Source of the DNA: Chimonanthus salicifolius
Taxonomy: Eukaryota > Streptophyta > Magnoliopsida > Laurales > Calycanthaceae
NCBI GenBank assembly: GCA_013350335.1
Contig: CM023540.1
Span: forward strand, 18,419,828 to 18,483,827
DNA: 64,000 nucleotides
Reading direction: 5' to 3'
Of this stretch, positions 53,096 to 63,337 are shown piece after piece (position 1 is the first letter of the stretch; each line of letters begins with the position of its first letter). The translations under genes and the position numbers were made by a program. The notes beneath the pieces are model-generated. The model searched no databases. It was not told the origin of the DNA and saw only the letters and a list, made by a program, of their open reading frames with translations.

Positions 53096-54295
53096 CTAGA
53101 TCGGGATCTTCTTTTCCTCTTCTACAAATCCTACTTGTGGATAAGCCTTCACAACTTCAGGTACTCTCTCCTGGAACTTGATCACAAAGTTATCAAAGAA
53201 GTATTTTTCTGACAATTTCAACACATAATAGATACTCAAACTGCTCTTAACTAGACCCTTTGACATTAGAATCTGCAAAACCGTACACCTTGGAACAATC
53301 CTCTTTTCCATGCTAAGCGACAAAACAGTAGGATATCTTGAGAGAAACGTTGGCTTGAAACCGAGTACATTCACAAAGAAGCTTATCACTCTCCTAATCT
53401 TCTTCTCTGAGATGATCATACAAATGGGTTGCAAACAGAATGCAGATAGAATCTCATCCTGAGACCAATCCCAGCTCTTATAAAAGTCCATTTTACGTTC
53501 CCAAGTGGATTCACCCATACTTAGCATAACACCGACTGCAACAACGAAATTCACACTAAAGGGGTCAAACCCCATAGTTTTAATGGTTGCAACAGTCTTA
53601 GCAAACCGATCAGGATTCTTCATCAGCGCCCTTGGGTAGCGAGTGATAAACTTGAATACGCTGGATTCAGGTATTCCCTGGTTTTTCAAGATTGAGAGAT
53701 TGGCAGGGACTGTAGCTTGTAATACAAAAGAAAGAATCCAGGGAGCGCGCTTGAGAACATGTATGACATTTTTATTGGTGTGGACTACTGCTTTAAGGAA
53801 ATGAAAGCCAGGGATGATCCTATTCTTTAGACTACGAGTAAGGGGGAGGCCGCCTGAAACAAGGAAACTTGAAAGTGCAGGGCCGGATAAACCTAGATCA
53901 GTGAAAAAATCGATTTTGGGTTTGAGGGTTCTCATTGGATGGTATGAAATTATTTTGGGGCACTTGGAGATGAGTTGGGAGATGTGGGTATTGGAAAAGC
54001 CGTTCGTTCTGAAGAGTTCAATGACAGAGTCGGCATTGTGTTTGGTGGTTTTGAAATTCGTTTTCTTGAAAACAGAAAGAGCAGATTGTAGAGACAACCC
54101 ACATGAGTCTGTGAGGTAAGCGACTGTAATAGATGGTTCTTCTTTTGGTCTGGTGTCAGATGAAAGGGTAGAGAAGGATTTGAAGAAGAGAGATGGTGGA
54201 TTTTTACCTTGACGAAGAGAGTAGAGGAGAAGGGTAGTTGAATCTCTTGTAAGAACGCAGATTTGGAGTAGCCTTCTTTGAAGATCAGGAAACAT
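53096..54295 (-). CDS. mTERF family protein, intact paralogue D, 399 aa
   Basis: The only intact array member in view, single exon. Residues 1-60 are an Arg/Ser/Thr/Leu-rich organelle presequence (MFPDLQRRLLQICVLTRDST), with KSFSTLSS a plausible cleavage region. mTERF repeats cover about 75-375: VIELFRTNGFSNTHISQLIS, KCPKIISYHPMRTLKPKIDF, NRIIPGFHFLKAVVHTNKNV, GIPESSVFKFITRYPRALM, GFDPFSVNFVVAVGVMLSMG, FYKSWDWSQDEILSAF, GFKPTFLSRYPTVLSLSMEK, ending VIKFQERVPEVVKAYPQ. The start is chosen because the ATG at 54293-54295 and its upstream sequence are conserved in A, B and C. By family it should bind organellar nucleic acid. Which organelle and target are unknown. Its first 60 codons are identical to pseudogene A, but its middle part differs clearly, suggesting recent exchange. 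Confidence 0.93.
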   Translation of the reverse strand: MFPDLQRRLLQICVLTRDSTTLLLYSLRQGKNPPSLFFKSFSTLSSDTRPKEEPSITVAYLTDSCGLSLQSALSVFKKTNFKTTKHNADSVIELFRTNGFSNTHISQLISKCPKIISYHPMRTLKPKIDFFTDLGLSGPALSSFLVSGGLPLTRSLKNRIIPGFHFLKAVVHTNKNVIHVLKRAPWILSFVLQATVPANLSILKNQGIPESSVFKFITRYPRALMKNPDRFAKTVATIKTMGFDPFSVNFVVAVGVMLSMGESTWERKMDFYKSWDWSQDEILSAFCLQPICMIISEKKIRRVISFFVNVLGFKPTFLSRYPTVLSLSMEKRIVPRCTVLQILMSKGLVKSSLSIYYVLKLSEKYFFDNFVIKFQERVPEVVKAYPQVGFVEEEKKIPI

Positions 54296-55086
54296 ATTGA
54301 AACATTAGAGATGATCGATTGATGGGAGACTGAAAGTTAATCCGATAAATGGGATTGCACTTCGACGGAAACGAGAAACGGTGAATTGCTTTCTTTTGGT
54401 CGGAACCAATGTTGTTCGGTTATGTAGAAAAACCAGCTGAGATGAAAAATCGCATAAAACCTTGATGATCCGCTGTCGAAAGTGGAGGGCTCAGGTTTAT
54501 TGCTTTAATCTCTATCAAATCTCAAACGGCATTGAGAAAGAAAAACCCTAAAATGGCCTTTATTGCTTCTTCTTTTTTCCTTTGATAGGATGGAGGGCTC
54601 AGGTTTTTTTTTCGCCTATTTCTCTTCTAGAAGCAATTCAACAACAATTTTTTTTTAAATCACCAATTAAATGTATTTCTTTGAAATTTATCAATTATAT
54701 AGTAAGATCTCAATTTTAATCGTTTTCATTCTCATTTATTTTCAATCACAATCTCATTTCTTTTCTCTTTATTTTTTCATTTTTTAAGATTGAAAAGGAA
54801 CCGTGCGTCACTAATTTATTGAAGATTTGATAAATATTAAAAAACTATATTTTGCCAATAAGCACAACAAGTATTCATATTACATTAAAACTGTAAGATT
54901 TTTTATTAAATTATATTTGATTTTTTATCAATTAAATTGTTCTCACATAAACATTTTACAATTCAAGCAAATCACCCAAGTTTTTTCTTATAGATATGCC
55001 ATCTAGATAATAAAACTATTACAACGTTTTGGCTTGAGCAAATTTGTCCCAATCATATTACATTTATTTCTTTTTGATAAAAGATG
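54296..55086. other. 5' flank of mTERF D
   Basis: Nearly the same as the flank of A (34617-35580), including GATTGAAAAGGAACCGTG and AATTCAAGCAAATCACCCAAG. It is broken at 55092 by element G2 and continues at 61475. No TATA box assigned with confidence. Confidence 0.6.
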
Positions 55087-55091
55087 TATGA

Positions 55092-58000
55092 TGTCATGCC
55101 CCGACTCGAAGGGTAGGTCCAGAACGTGATTGATTTTTTTTTTTTTGAAAGGCTAAGTTAACACAAGCATTCTAACTGGGCCGGATCAACAGTTAGGCCC
55201 AGAGGTCACACATGATCCCAACATGTGGACTCAAATATATACCATAAGTCTACCCCACAACATAGACATAAATAATAACGCACAACAAGATCATATAATC
55301 CAACGATTGAATTATGATTACAAAATCACATCAGATTAAATACAGAAACGTAGTAGTCCTAGTACATCACATTAACACACACCAAGTACCACACTTGGTA
55401 TTTTACAAAAGAGGATGGCTCCAAGAACCAAAAACACAAATATAAGGGCATTCCCTTCAATGGGAATCCCAAGGCAACGCCGCAGCTTATCCACTCTAAG
55501 CTTCAAACAGAAGGTTCTCCTCCTCGGGTTCATCTCTTGAAAGGTGAGTGGGGTGAGCTAACTAGGCAAGTGAAGGAAATATAACAGTGCAGTTTTAAAG
55601 TAAACAACAGGTTAGTATATAATCAACAGTTGCAATATAACATCTCATACTTGATAATAAAATCACAATATCAAGTAAAGTCTCATCATCATTTCCATCA
55701 TTTCATCATTTTTCCATTACTGCTGTCATCCAACGTAGTCCCTAGATACTATACTGACAACATTAGTATTAAGTCCTGATACGGTCAAAATACCTCATTG
55801 CAAGTACATCTCCCGCTTTCCCATAGCCGGTACCGACACCCTCAGCAACTGTCACCACCCATGATCAGTAGACGTAACCGACACACTCAGCTCGGCGATG
55901 ATTCAGTAGTAAAAGGTATGTGGAAGCAGTATTTCACAATTCATAAGATCAACATCATAGCATTTATCAACATCATAAGCACTCTTACCATAGTGCATCA
56001 TGTTTAGGCACATGAGTGGGTTCATCAAATCTGAAACCACTCATTGCTCAAGATCCATCTCAAATAACCAAACTTGTTTACATTTTAACTGCAAAGTTAA
56101 GTTCCCTCACCGTATGTATGGTTTCGCGGACTCTCTTCAAACAAACAAACAAGTGCACAATCAATATACATAGTATCAAATACATACACACAAGTAGTAT
56201 TTTGAAAACATACGGTTTCCCAAAAATATCCAAGGTCCATGGAATTTAGTCTCCTACTTGGTTTCTATCCTTTTTAGATTATAATAATCCACAAGATAAT
56301 ATAATAAAAATGTGCTCAGTCCAAAACTCATATTGTCTTCTGGGTATTGACCAGATTGATTTATTGAGTTAGATCTAGACTCCTCAGGTCACTTCTCGGT
56401 TGTCTTCTAGATAGGACCAGATCTGACATTTTGAGTAAGAACTCGAGGTCACTCAGTGCCCGACAAATATAGCGTCGGCCTGGAAGTGAGACCATTCAGT
56501 GCCCCACCAATAGAGTCGACCTGGAAGTGAATACAATAGTATTTACACTATAGTAATAAGAGAAGAGTGTTAGTACACATTTTAATTAACAATGGGGTAC
56601 TAACATCACATCGATTAATCACAAATAATCAAACGACAATATTTTACACTTAAAAAACTAGGTCCCTTGGAACCAGGTACTGTGGCATCGGATCATCCGA
56701 ACCACACCTAAATTAGTCAATGACCTCGGATCATGGGTCTGACTTCGGATCGTCCAAAGATCGGATCTCGGATCTTCCGAAGTCATTCCGAATCGGAAAA
56801 ACAGAGAAAACTGGTCTCGGTGGGTCTGTACACTTCGGAACATCCGAAGTGGAGCTCGGAACGTCCGAGTGGGGCTCGGTCCTTCCGAACTCTGCTTGGG
56901 TCATCCGAGTGGGTCAGGCTAGTCTCGGGCGTAACTGGGCTTTGAGTGAAGTTCGAAACGTCCGAGAGTTAGCTCTCGGACCGTCTGAAGGTCTCGGACC
57001 GTCCGAGAGTCGTCTTCCTCACTGTCTGCACCAGTAGACAGTGACGGCAGACAATAGGTGAAATGCGAATCCGGAAACAGAGGGCTTCCCGGACTCGGTT
57101 TTCACATCTAACCGATCCGATGGACTCCTTTGGGAGTCCTCTTTCCATAGGGAAAGGTTTGGAGCTTTGAGGCTCACTGGGCCATCTGATTTTAACATCA
57201 AAACCTATGGGTACAAGGGAACCCATGGTTTTTCTTAGATTTCAAACTGGTTTTTCTTGCTCAAAACTAAACCAAAATCGATTTTATTTGATTCTAAATC
57301 ACCTAGAATTTGAAAAGGAACACAGTGATTACCTTCACTCGAGTTCCTGCGTTAAAATTCCGAACTTTGGAAAAACTTCCTCTAAGGCTACGGGTGACAA
57401 GAAGGAGAGAAACAGAGGCTGAGAATGGATCGGCTGGTCTAGTTTTCAGGAAGCTGGGACAAAGAAAGAAAAGAGAAGAAAGTCTGAGGGAGTTAACAAC
57501 TGAGCTAGGGGGCTGAATTTATAAGAATTCAGCAGGGAAAGGTGGCCGGACAGCCACTGCATGCGGCTGCATGCAGCTACCAATGACGTTCCAAACAGTA
57601 ACCATACTGTTTGGACTGGTTGCAGATCAGTCCCTCTAATTTTTCCAATTTGCAAATAAGTCCCTAGTTTGATAAGAAACCGATTTTTGATTAAAAACAA
57701 TATTTTAAAAACTCAAAATATTAATCCAACCTTACAGATAAGTTGGGTTTTAAAAACTTTAATCACCACAAAAATCTTGAGATTTGAAACTCACTAAAAC
57801 CCATTGATTTAAATAAAAAACACAATTTAACACTATTTACTTAATTTAACAAATGTTAAATAAAATAATTTAGAAACCTCATTTTGGGGTGTCAAAGAAT
57901 AACTAGACCATTCTTAAAATGCTCTAACACAAGATACTAGTTTCGAAATTTATCTCCTTTTCAAAACTATTTAAAATAATTATTACTCCCTTTCGGGGTT

Positions 58001-58308
58001 TTGATGGGCGGATTTTAAATATCATTTTCTAAAAATAAAATTATTTTAAAATTAGAAATACAAATCCTTTATTAAGGAGAACATTATCATCCAATAATAA
58101 TCACATAACAACATAATTTATAAAATAATAACAAGAAGCGGTAAATTACCAAAATGCCCCTCTAGCTGGACGAGCTGGATCACTGAGCTTTCGAACTCGG
58201 ATTGGGCCACACATGGGATTTTCACTAAGCCCTAACCGTAATCTTTGATATTAACCGGTCAAACAAGATTATTAAGCTAAAAACGCCTAATCTGGGCAGG
58301 GTATTACA
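55092..58308 (-). repeat. G2 3' LTR, 3217 bp
   Basis: TGTCATGCCCCGACTCG to CAGGGTATTACA in plus reading, collinear with the G1 3' LTR and the 19801 solo LTR. Palindrome cluster at 56690-57015. Confidence 0.92.
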
Positions 58309-58320
58309 TCCTACCCCCCT
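58309..58320 (-). promoter_or_regulatory. G2 polypurine tract
   Basis: The complement AGGGGGGTAGGA lies directly before the 3' LTR start. Confidence 0.85.
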
Positions 58321-58343
58321 AAAAGAAAATTTCGTCCCGAAAT

Positions 58344-58769
58344 TTAATACAAACTTATACCTTTTTGGCCTATAAACAAGCCAGGGTACAGCTTCTGCAT
58401 CGTCAATTCCGGTTCCCACGTCTCATGCTGCATGTTGCGATGTTGCCACAACACTCGCACTAGAGGAATAGACTTCCTCCTTAGCTCTTGAGTCCGGTGC
58501 TCTAGTATCTTCACCGGCACTTCTTCAAAAGTTAGGTCTTCTGAGACTTCAATACTTATCGCAAACTCTCGCAGGTACGGTCGGAAAACACGATTCATCG
58601 AATCCATAAACATGGCTGGCGCGTTCGACAAACCGAAAGGCATCACCACAAACTCATACAAACCATACTGCGTCCGAAAAGCAGTCTTATGAATGTCTTC
58701 CTCTCGAATCCGCAACTGATGGTAACCCGACCTCAAATCGATTTTCGAAAAGGACTTCGATCCCCTCAA
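58344..58769 (-). pseudogene. G2 chimeric open frame: RT fingers/palm joined to chromodomain-like end
   Basis: A continuous frame reads [40 protein letters not shown] and [10 protein letters not shown], then, without the FIDD active site, passes at about 58555 into [20 protein letters not shown] and [19 protein letters not shown]. In G1 the two halves are about 2 kb apart. The deletion is in frame, so the joint stays open for about 140 codons. It lacks polymerase, RNase H and integrase function. Confidence 0.9.
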
Positions 58770-58773
58770 AAGA

Positions 58774-59536
58774 TCAAAGAGGTCGTCTATTCTTAGACTT
58801 TTTCTTAATAGTTACCTGGTTAAGCCGCCGGTAATCTATACACATCCTCATTGATCCATCCTTCTTTTCCACAAAGAGAGGAGGTACGCCCCACGGCGAG
58901 TTGCTCTGACGGATAAAGCCAAGTCTATGAAGATCATCTACCTGCATAGCTAGCTCTCTCTGCTCTGCCGGCGCCATCCGATAGGGTGCCATGGAAATTG
59001 GAGATATTCCTGGTTGTAGATCTATAACAAACTCTATCTCTCGGCGTGGAGGTAGCCCAGCTAACTGGTTAGGAAACACATCCATAAACTCACACACCAC
59101 CCGAGGAGTAACAGACCCTACACCACCTACATCTTCCCAACCCATGCTTGCCACCACACTACCAGGATACACCCTAAGGCCAGAGAAAGTGACTCTCATC
59201 TTCTCACAGGATACCAACTTCTCCAAAAACTTCTCACCACTTGAGGAGACCCCACAAATTCTCCTCTGAGAGAGTCTAACAAGACCTCAAAAACTGACAA
59301 CCAATCCATACCAAGGATGATGTCAAAGTCCGTCATTTCAAAACCAGAAAATCATAGGACCACTCCACTTCGCTAATCTTCAAAACACAAGATCTACACT
59401 CTTGGTTTACCAAAACCTTCTTACCCAAGTGTGATACTACCATTAGCGGGTTAACTACTTCTACCGGTTTCAAACTCAATCTATCACAACAAGTTCTAGA
59501 AACAAAGGAATGCGAAGCACCGGTATCAAAAAGCAC
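58774..59536 (-). pseudogene. G2 protease and RT N-terminal pieces
   Basis: 59333-59536 carries the protease active site LFDTGASHSFVSRTCCDRL and QECRSCVLKIS. After a break, 58774-59226 carries [60 protein letters not shown] and [10 protein letters not shown], where a small deletion (YPLP lost) breaks the frame before the next piece. Confidence 0.88.
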
Positions 59537-59644
59537 TCAAGCCAAAAGACTAAAAAGATTAAGGGTACCTTCCATCAAAGTATTCTCCACCAGCTCTTCC
59601 TTCTGAGTCCCAATCGAGTATACTCTCCCTTGAGGACGTCCTTG

Positions 59645-60708
59645 TCATCCCCCTTGACTGCTCTGAGGTGGTCCGTTCCTCGGTGCCACCAAACCTCTAG
59701 AGAACCGCTGAGAACCTTGATCGACAGATGGTTGCGCCACAGAGAAAGAAACTCCTGCGCCTTGCGAAGGTGCAGCTCCACCGATAAAAGGACACTCCCT
59801 AAGGAGGTGTCCGGTCTTCTTGCAATGATGGCACGCCTTTTCTCCTCCTGACGGGCAGAACTTAGAAGTATGCCCAGGCTGGTTACAGGTAAAGCACACG
59901 AATCGTCGGGAGTCAGGCTGACTCAACTGTCCTTTGCTAGGCTGGCTCTCCTTACAGAACGACTTCTGCTGGTTAAACTTGGCCTTCTTGTTGGAAGAAG
60001 GTTTCTGGGAGTTGTTGACGCTCCGGTTGATGGAGTCCACCGCTTCCACCTTTGAAGCTCGATCAATGATCTCCTCCAAAGTGTTGAAAACTAGGCCGGC
60101 CACTTGCCACTGCAGAAACGGTCGGAGTCCATTCTCAAAGTGCTGGACTTTCTCCTCTTCGTTTGCCGCTATCCACGGCACAAATTGCACAGGTCGATGA
60201 AGCGGATAGCATACCGTGCCACAGAGTCTGAACCTTGTTGGATGTTGATGAACTCTCTCTTCCTCGCCTCCTTCATAGTCTTCGGAAAGTAACGGGCCAG
60301 AAAGGCTGTAGAGAACTCCTCCCACGTCATTGGCTCGTGGATACCAACCAAATTCTTTGCTTCCCACCGTTCGTAGGCGTTTCCTTCAAACTGGTACGCC
60401 GCCAAGGTCACTCACAAGTCGTCGGCAATAGCCAGGATATTAAGGATCCAACTAATCTGGGTTAGCCAGTTCCTTGCAGCACTAGGGTCTTTTGTCCCCG
60501 AGAAACTTGTCGGGTTCAGTCGCTTGAATTCCTTAAGAGCCGAGATAGCTCTCTCCTCTAGTGTTCGGATTGGCGGGCATCGCATGTTTTCAGCTATCTG
60601 CTGAAATGCTTCAACCGCCGCTCGAACAGCCTCATTGGGTAGGTTACGGGGTGGAAGACCAGTCCTCCTCCCCTGGCAGTTGCTAGCGTGAGCATTGGGT
60701 CCTGACAT
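59645..60708 (-). pseudogene. G2 gag, one stop and one frameshift
   Basis: Starts at the ATG 60706-60708 (MSGPNAHASNCQGRRTG) with the capsid-like text FKRLNPTSFSGTKDPSAARN. A TGA at about 60412 interrupts it before VTLAAYQFEGNAYERWEAKN and MTWEEFSTAFLARYFPKTMK, a one-base loss near 60185 shifts it, and it goes on as NFVPWIAANEEEKVQHFENG. The nucleocapsid part has two CCHC knuckles, CFTCNQPGHTSKFC and CHHCKKTGHLLREC. Gag forms the cytoplasmic virus-like particle of the element. This region is absent from G1. Confidence 0.9.
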
Positions 60709-60896
60709 CTGTTATTTACACTTGTAAATATCACTTAACCATTTTAAGAGATTCAAGACAAATCACACAAGTTGCAAAATACATTAGGAATCATTCAAAA
60801 GCGTTACAATCACAAGGATTGGTAGGGTTTGAAAAACCCAACAAGACAAACTTAACCCTTACAAAACAATCTCCCAGATCCCCGACACACTCTAAT

Positions 60897-61030
60897 CTAA
60901 TCTTCCGAAGAAGATCCTAGATCATCACCAAAGTAAAATAAGTTGTCCGTATAAGTCGCCGACTTATGTCCGAACACCCCACATGTCAAACAGGGTATGA
61001 TCCCTAGTCGCCCAACATAGGGACAAGTCT
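60897..61030 (-). pseudogene. G2 ORF0 remnant (zinc-knuckle C-terminus)
   Basis: The frame reads PYVGRLGIIPCLTCGVFGHK then a decayed end and stops at TAG 60897-60899 after SSSED, matching the end of ORF0 in G1. It keeps the C-x2-C-x4-H of the third knuckle, which G1 has partly lost. The rest was removed at 61031. Confidence 0.75.
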
Positions 61031-61195
61031 GTAACGCCCCGCCCTTTCTGAGATTCAGAGTCTAATTTTTTTTTTTTAAATAATAATAAAATAAAGTCGG
61101 AAGAGGGCGGACGACGTCACAACGCGAGTTATGTTCGGACTTCCAAAGTCCGACCCTTAACTGGCCACCCAAGTGTGCATGGACTAAACCATGAT
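61031..61195 (-). mobile_element. Fragment of another LTR within G2
   Basis: TGTAACGCCCCGCCCTTTCTG followed by T-rich sequence is a typical LTR terminus of this superfamily but differs from the G2 LTR. It stops near 61195, where G2 LTR text resumes. Most likely an element inserted in G2 and a later deletion removed the rest of it together with the neighbouring G2 sequence. Confidence 0.6.
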
Positions 61196-61474
61196 AAAAT
61201 AAAATTATTTTAAAATCAGAAATATAAATCCTTTATTAAGGAGAACATTATCATCCAATAATAATCACATAACAACATAATTTACAAAATAATAACAAGA
61301 AACGGTAAATTACCTAAATGCCCCTCCAACTGGACGAGCTGGATCACTGAGCTTTCGAGCTCGGATTGAGCCACACCTGGGCTTTTCTCTAAGCCCTAAC
61401 CGTAATCTTTGAGATTAACCGGTCAAACAAGATTATTAAATTAAAACACGCCTAATCTGGGGCAGGGTATTATA
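61196..61474 (-). repeat. G2 5' LTR remnant (279 bp)
   Basis: It matches the last 280 bp of the G2 3' LTR in plus reading and ends GGGGCAGGGTATTATA (C to T in the terminal CA) against the TATGA duplication. Confidence 0.85.
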
Positions 61475-63287
61475 TATGAGATGAAATAGTTTTGTTAGAT
61501 TGATATTTGAATATAGACTTCGGATTATAATTTTTTGTATTTATAATTATTTTTGTATGAACAACAATATTTTTTATAAAAATATAATCTTGTCTTTTAT
61601 TATGTATTTTGTATTTTATATTTTATTTTTATAGTTATTTATATTTTATTATCTATTAATTATTTAATACTTATTTAATAGTTGATCATCTAATATTATT
61701 TATAATATTATATTGATGGCACAGGTTTGACAGAGACCGTCCGAATTTTATAACGTCGGTCGGAAGAACAGAGTTGGAATACTAGAATTGGAAACACGGG
61801 TTCATTTTTGCACATTTACTTAATTTTTTTATGTAACATTTTTCACCTGTGTCTATATATATATATTTACCTTGGCCAAATTTTAAAATGATCTACCATT
61901 TTTGGCTCTGAGCACAACAATAGATGTGAGACTTATTAAAGTTATTTTGCATCACTCATACATTCACCGCCTGAAACCACTATGTACTTCTTCCTTCTTT
62001 TTTTCCTCATTTGGTGATGGTAAGTTGAGCTTCGGGTAGGGATAGTTTGGATACTTCTTTTTGTCAGGAAAAAGTTTGTACAAGCTGGTGATAGTTGGAT
62101 TATTTCTAAGGCATTTTACTCATGCAATCATGTTCCTGATCTGAGTAAAATATTGTCAGTTGAGGTCTTAACTGAGAACAGATAAAACAAATAATATCAA
62201 TGTAAAAACCTTGCATTTCTAATCAGAACGCCTACATCATAAAAAGACATTTCAACCTCTTCCATGAAGAAACACGAAGTTGAACTCAATGACCTAATTC
62301 AGTTCAAAATTCTAAACATCCTGAGACAATCATGAAACAGTAAACTAACTTATTGCATGAACTAGAACACTGACATACTTGACTTGCAATGCTTCCTAAC
62401 GGCATCGACCACAGTTTGGATATATTGAGTCTAGCAAAGGGGATAAAGCATGGAATGGAAAAAGTAGAATTCACGAACCAAACTCAGATAGATTGGCTAT
62501 AGGTTCAATGATTATTAGCATCTTAACAGCAATACCCATTTCACATTTTGTAACAAAATAAACATGAGATGCATACCTCTTGGAAACATAGGATCAAACA
62601 GGTGCTCTGGTACAATCATCAGACCCAATAAATTGGATGAAATAGTGAAAACCAGAGATTCGAGAGTTGGACTACAAGATATCAATTCCTGATTTCACTG
62701 TTCAAGACAAGTATAGACTTCCTAAATGGTTCGGATGTCTACACATAATGTTCTGTCATGCCTCACTTAAAACATTATGAGAGAGAATTTCTCTCTCTTG
62801 CTTGGATATATGTTGGAACGGAGAGCGCCTCTCATTTAAAAGAGAAAAAATGATAAAGGAAGACTGAAAAAGCAGGAGATAAGGAGATGATTTCTTTTCT
62901 ATACGATGGATGCATATAGTAAGAAGCCATATGGCACATGTGGAATCCACAATATCTAGCAAATTCTAATTGATGTTAGACAATAAGGGAAGAACCAGCA
63001 CCTCTATGTTGTTTATGCAGAGCTAAATTCCATAAGAATTGGTTCTTCAATGCAAATTGAAACAAAATAAAGTTAGCTCTGAAATAAATCTCAAATCGGA
63101 TAAGGTAAGCTGCTTCTGCCAAAGAATTGAAAGAAATTTCAAGTTGGATGTATCTTGGAAGGGATTACAAAGTAAATTATAGCAAAACATGGAATTCATC
63201 AGCATCTTATCATGGAAAACAAGCATCCAATAAGAACAATATAGGCCTTTCAGAAGTTAAAAAATAAAATAAAACTGTGAATTCTAG
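61475..63287. other. Rest of D 5' flank and 3' flank of mTERF E
   Basis: 61475-61980 continues the D flank interrupted at 55092. From about 62000 it is the E downstream spacer, with the exon-like block at about 62580-62690. The second exon-like block has lost two bases here (near 62430), shifting its frame. The minus-strand open frame 62756-62962 has no recognised domain. Confidence 0.6.
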
Positions 63288-63337
63288 AGCTGGATCTTTT
63301 TTTCCCTCTTCTACAAATCTTACTTGTTGATAAGCCT

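Larger units (their letters stand above)
55092..61474 (-). mobile_element. Ty3/gypsy element G2, deletion derivative
   Basis: Inserted in the mTERF spacer with duplication TATGA (55087-55091, 61475-61479). The uninterrupted site GATGTATGAGATGAAAT is present at 35566-35582. In sense order: a damaged 5' LTR (61196-61474), a foreign LTR fragment, an ORF0 remnant, gag with two zinc knuckles, protease with DTG, RT first half, then a direct jump to the chromodomain-like C-terminus, purine tract, 3' LTR (55092-58308). The second half of RT, RNase H, integrase and the primer site are missing. It complements G1, which kept RNase H and integrase but lost gag. Confidence 0.93.
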
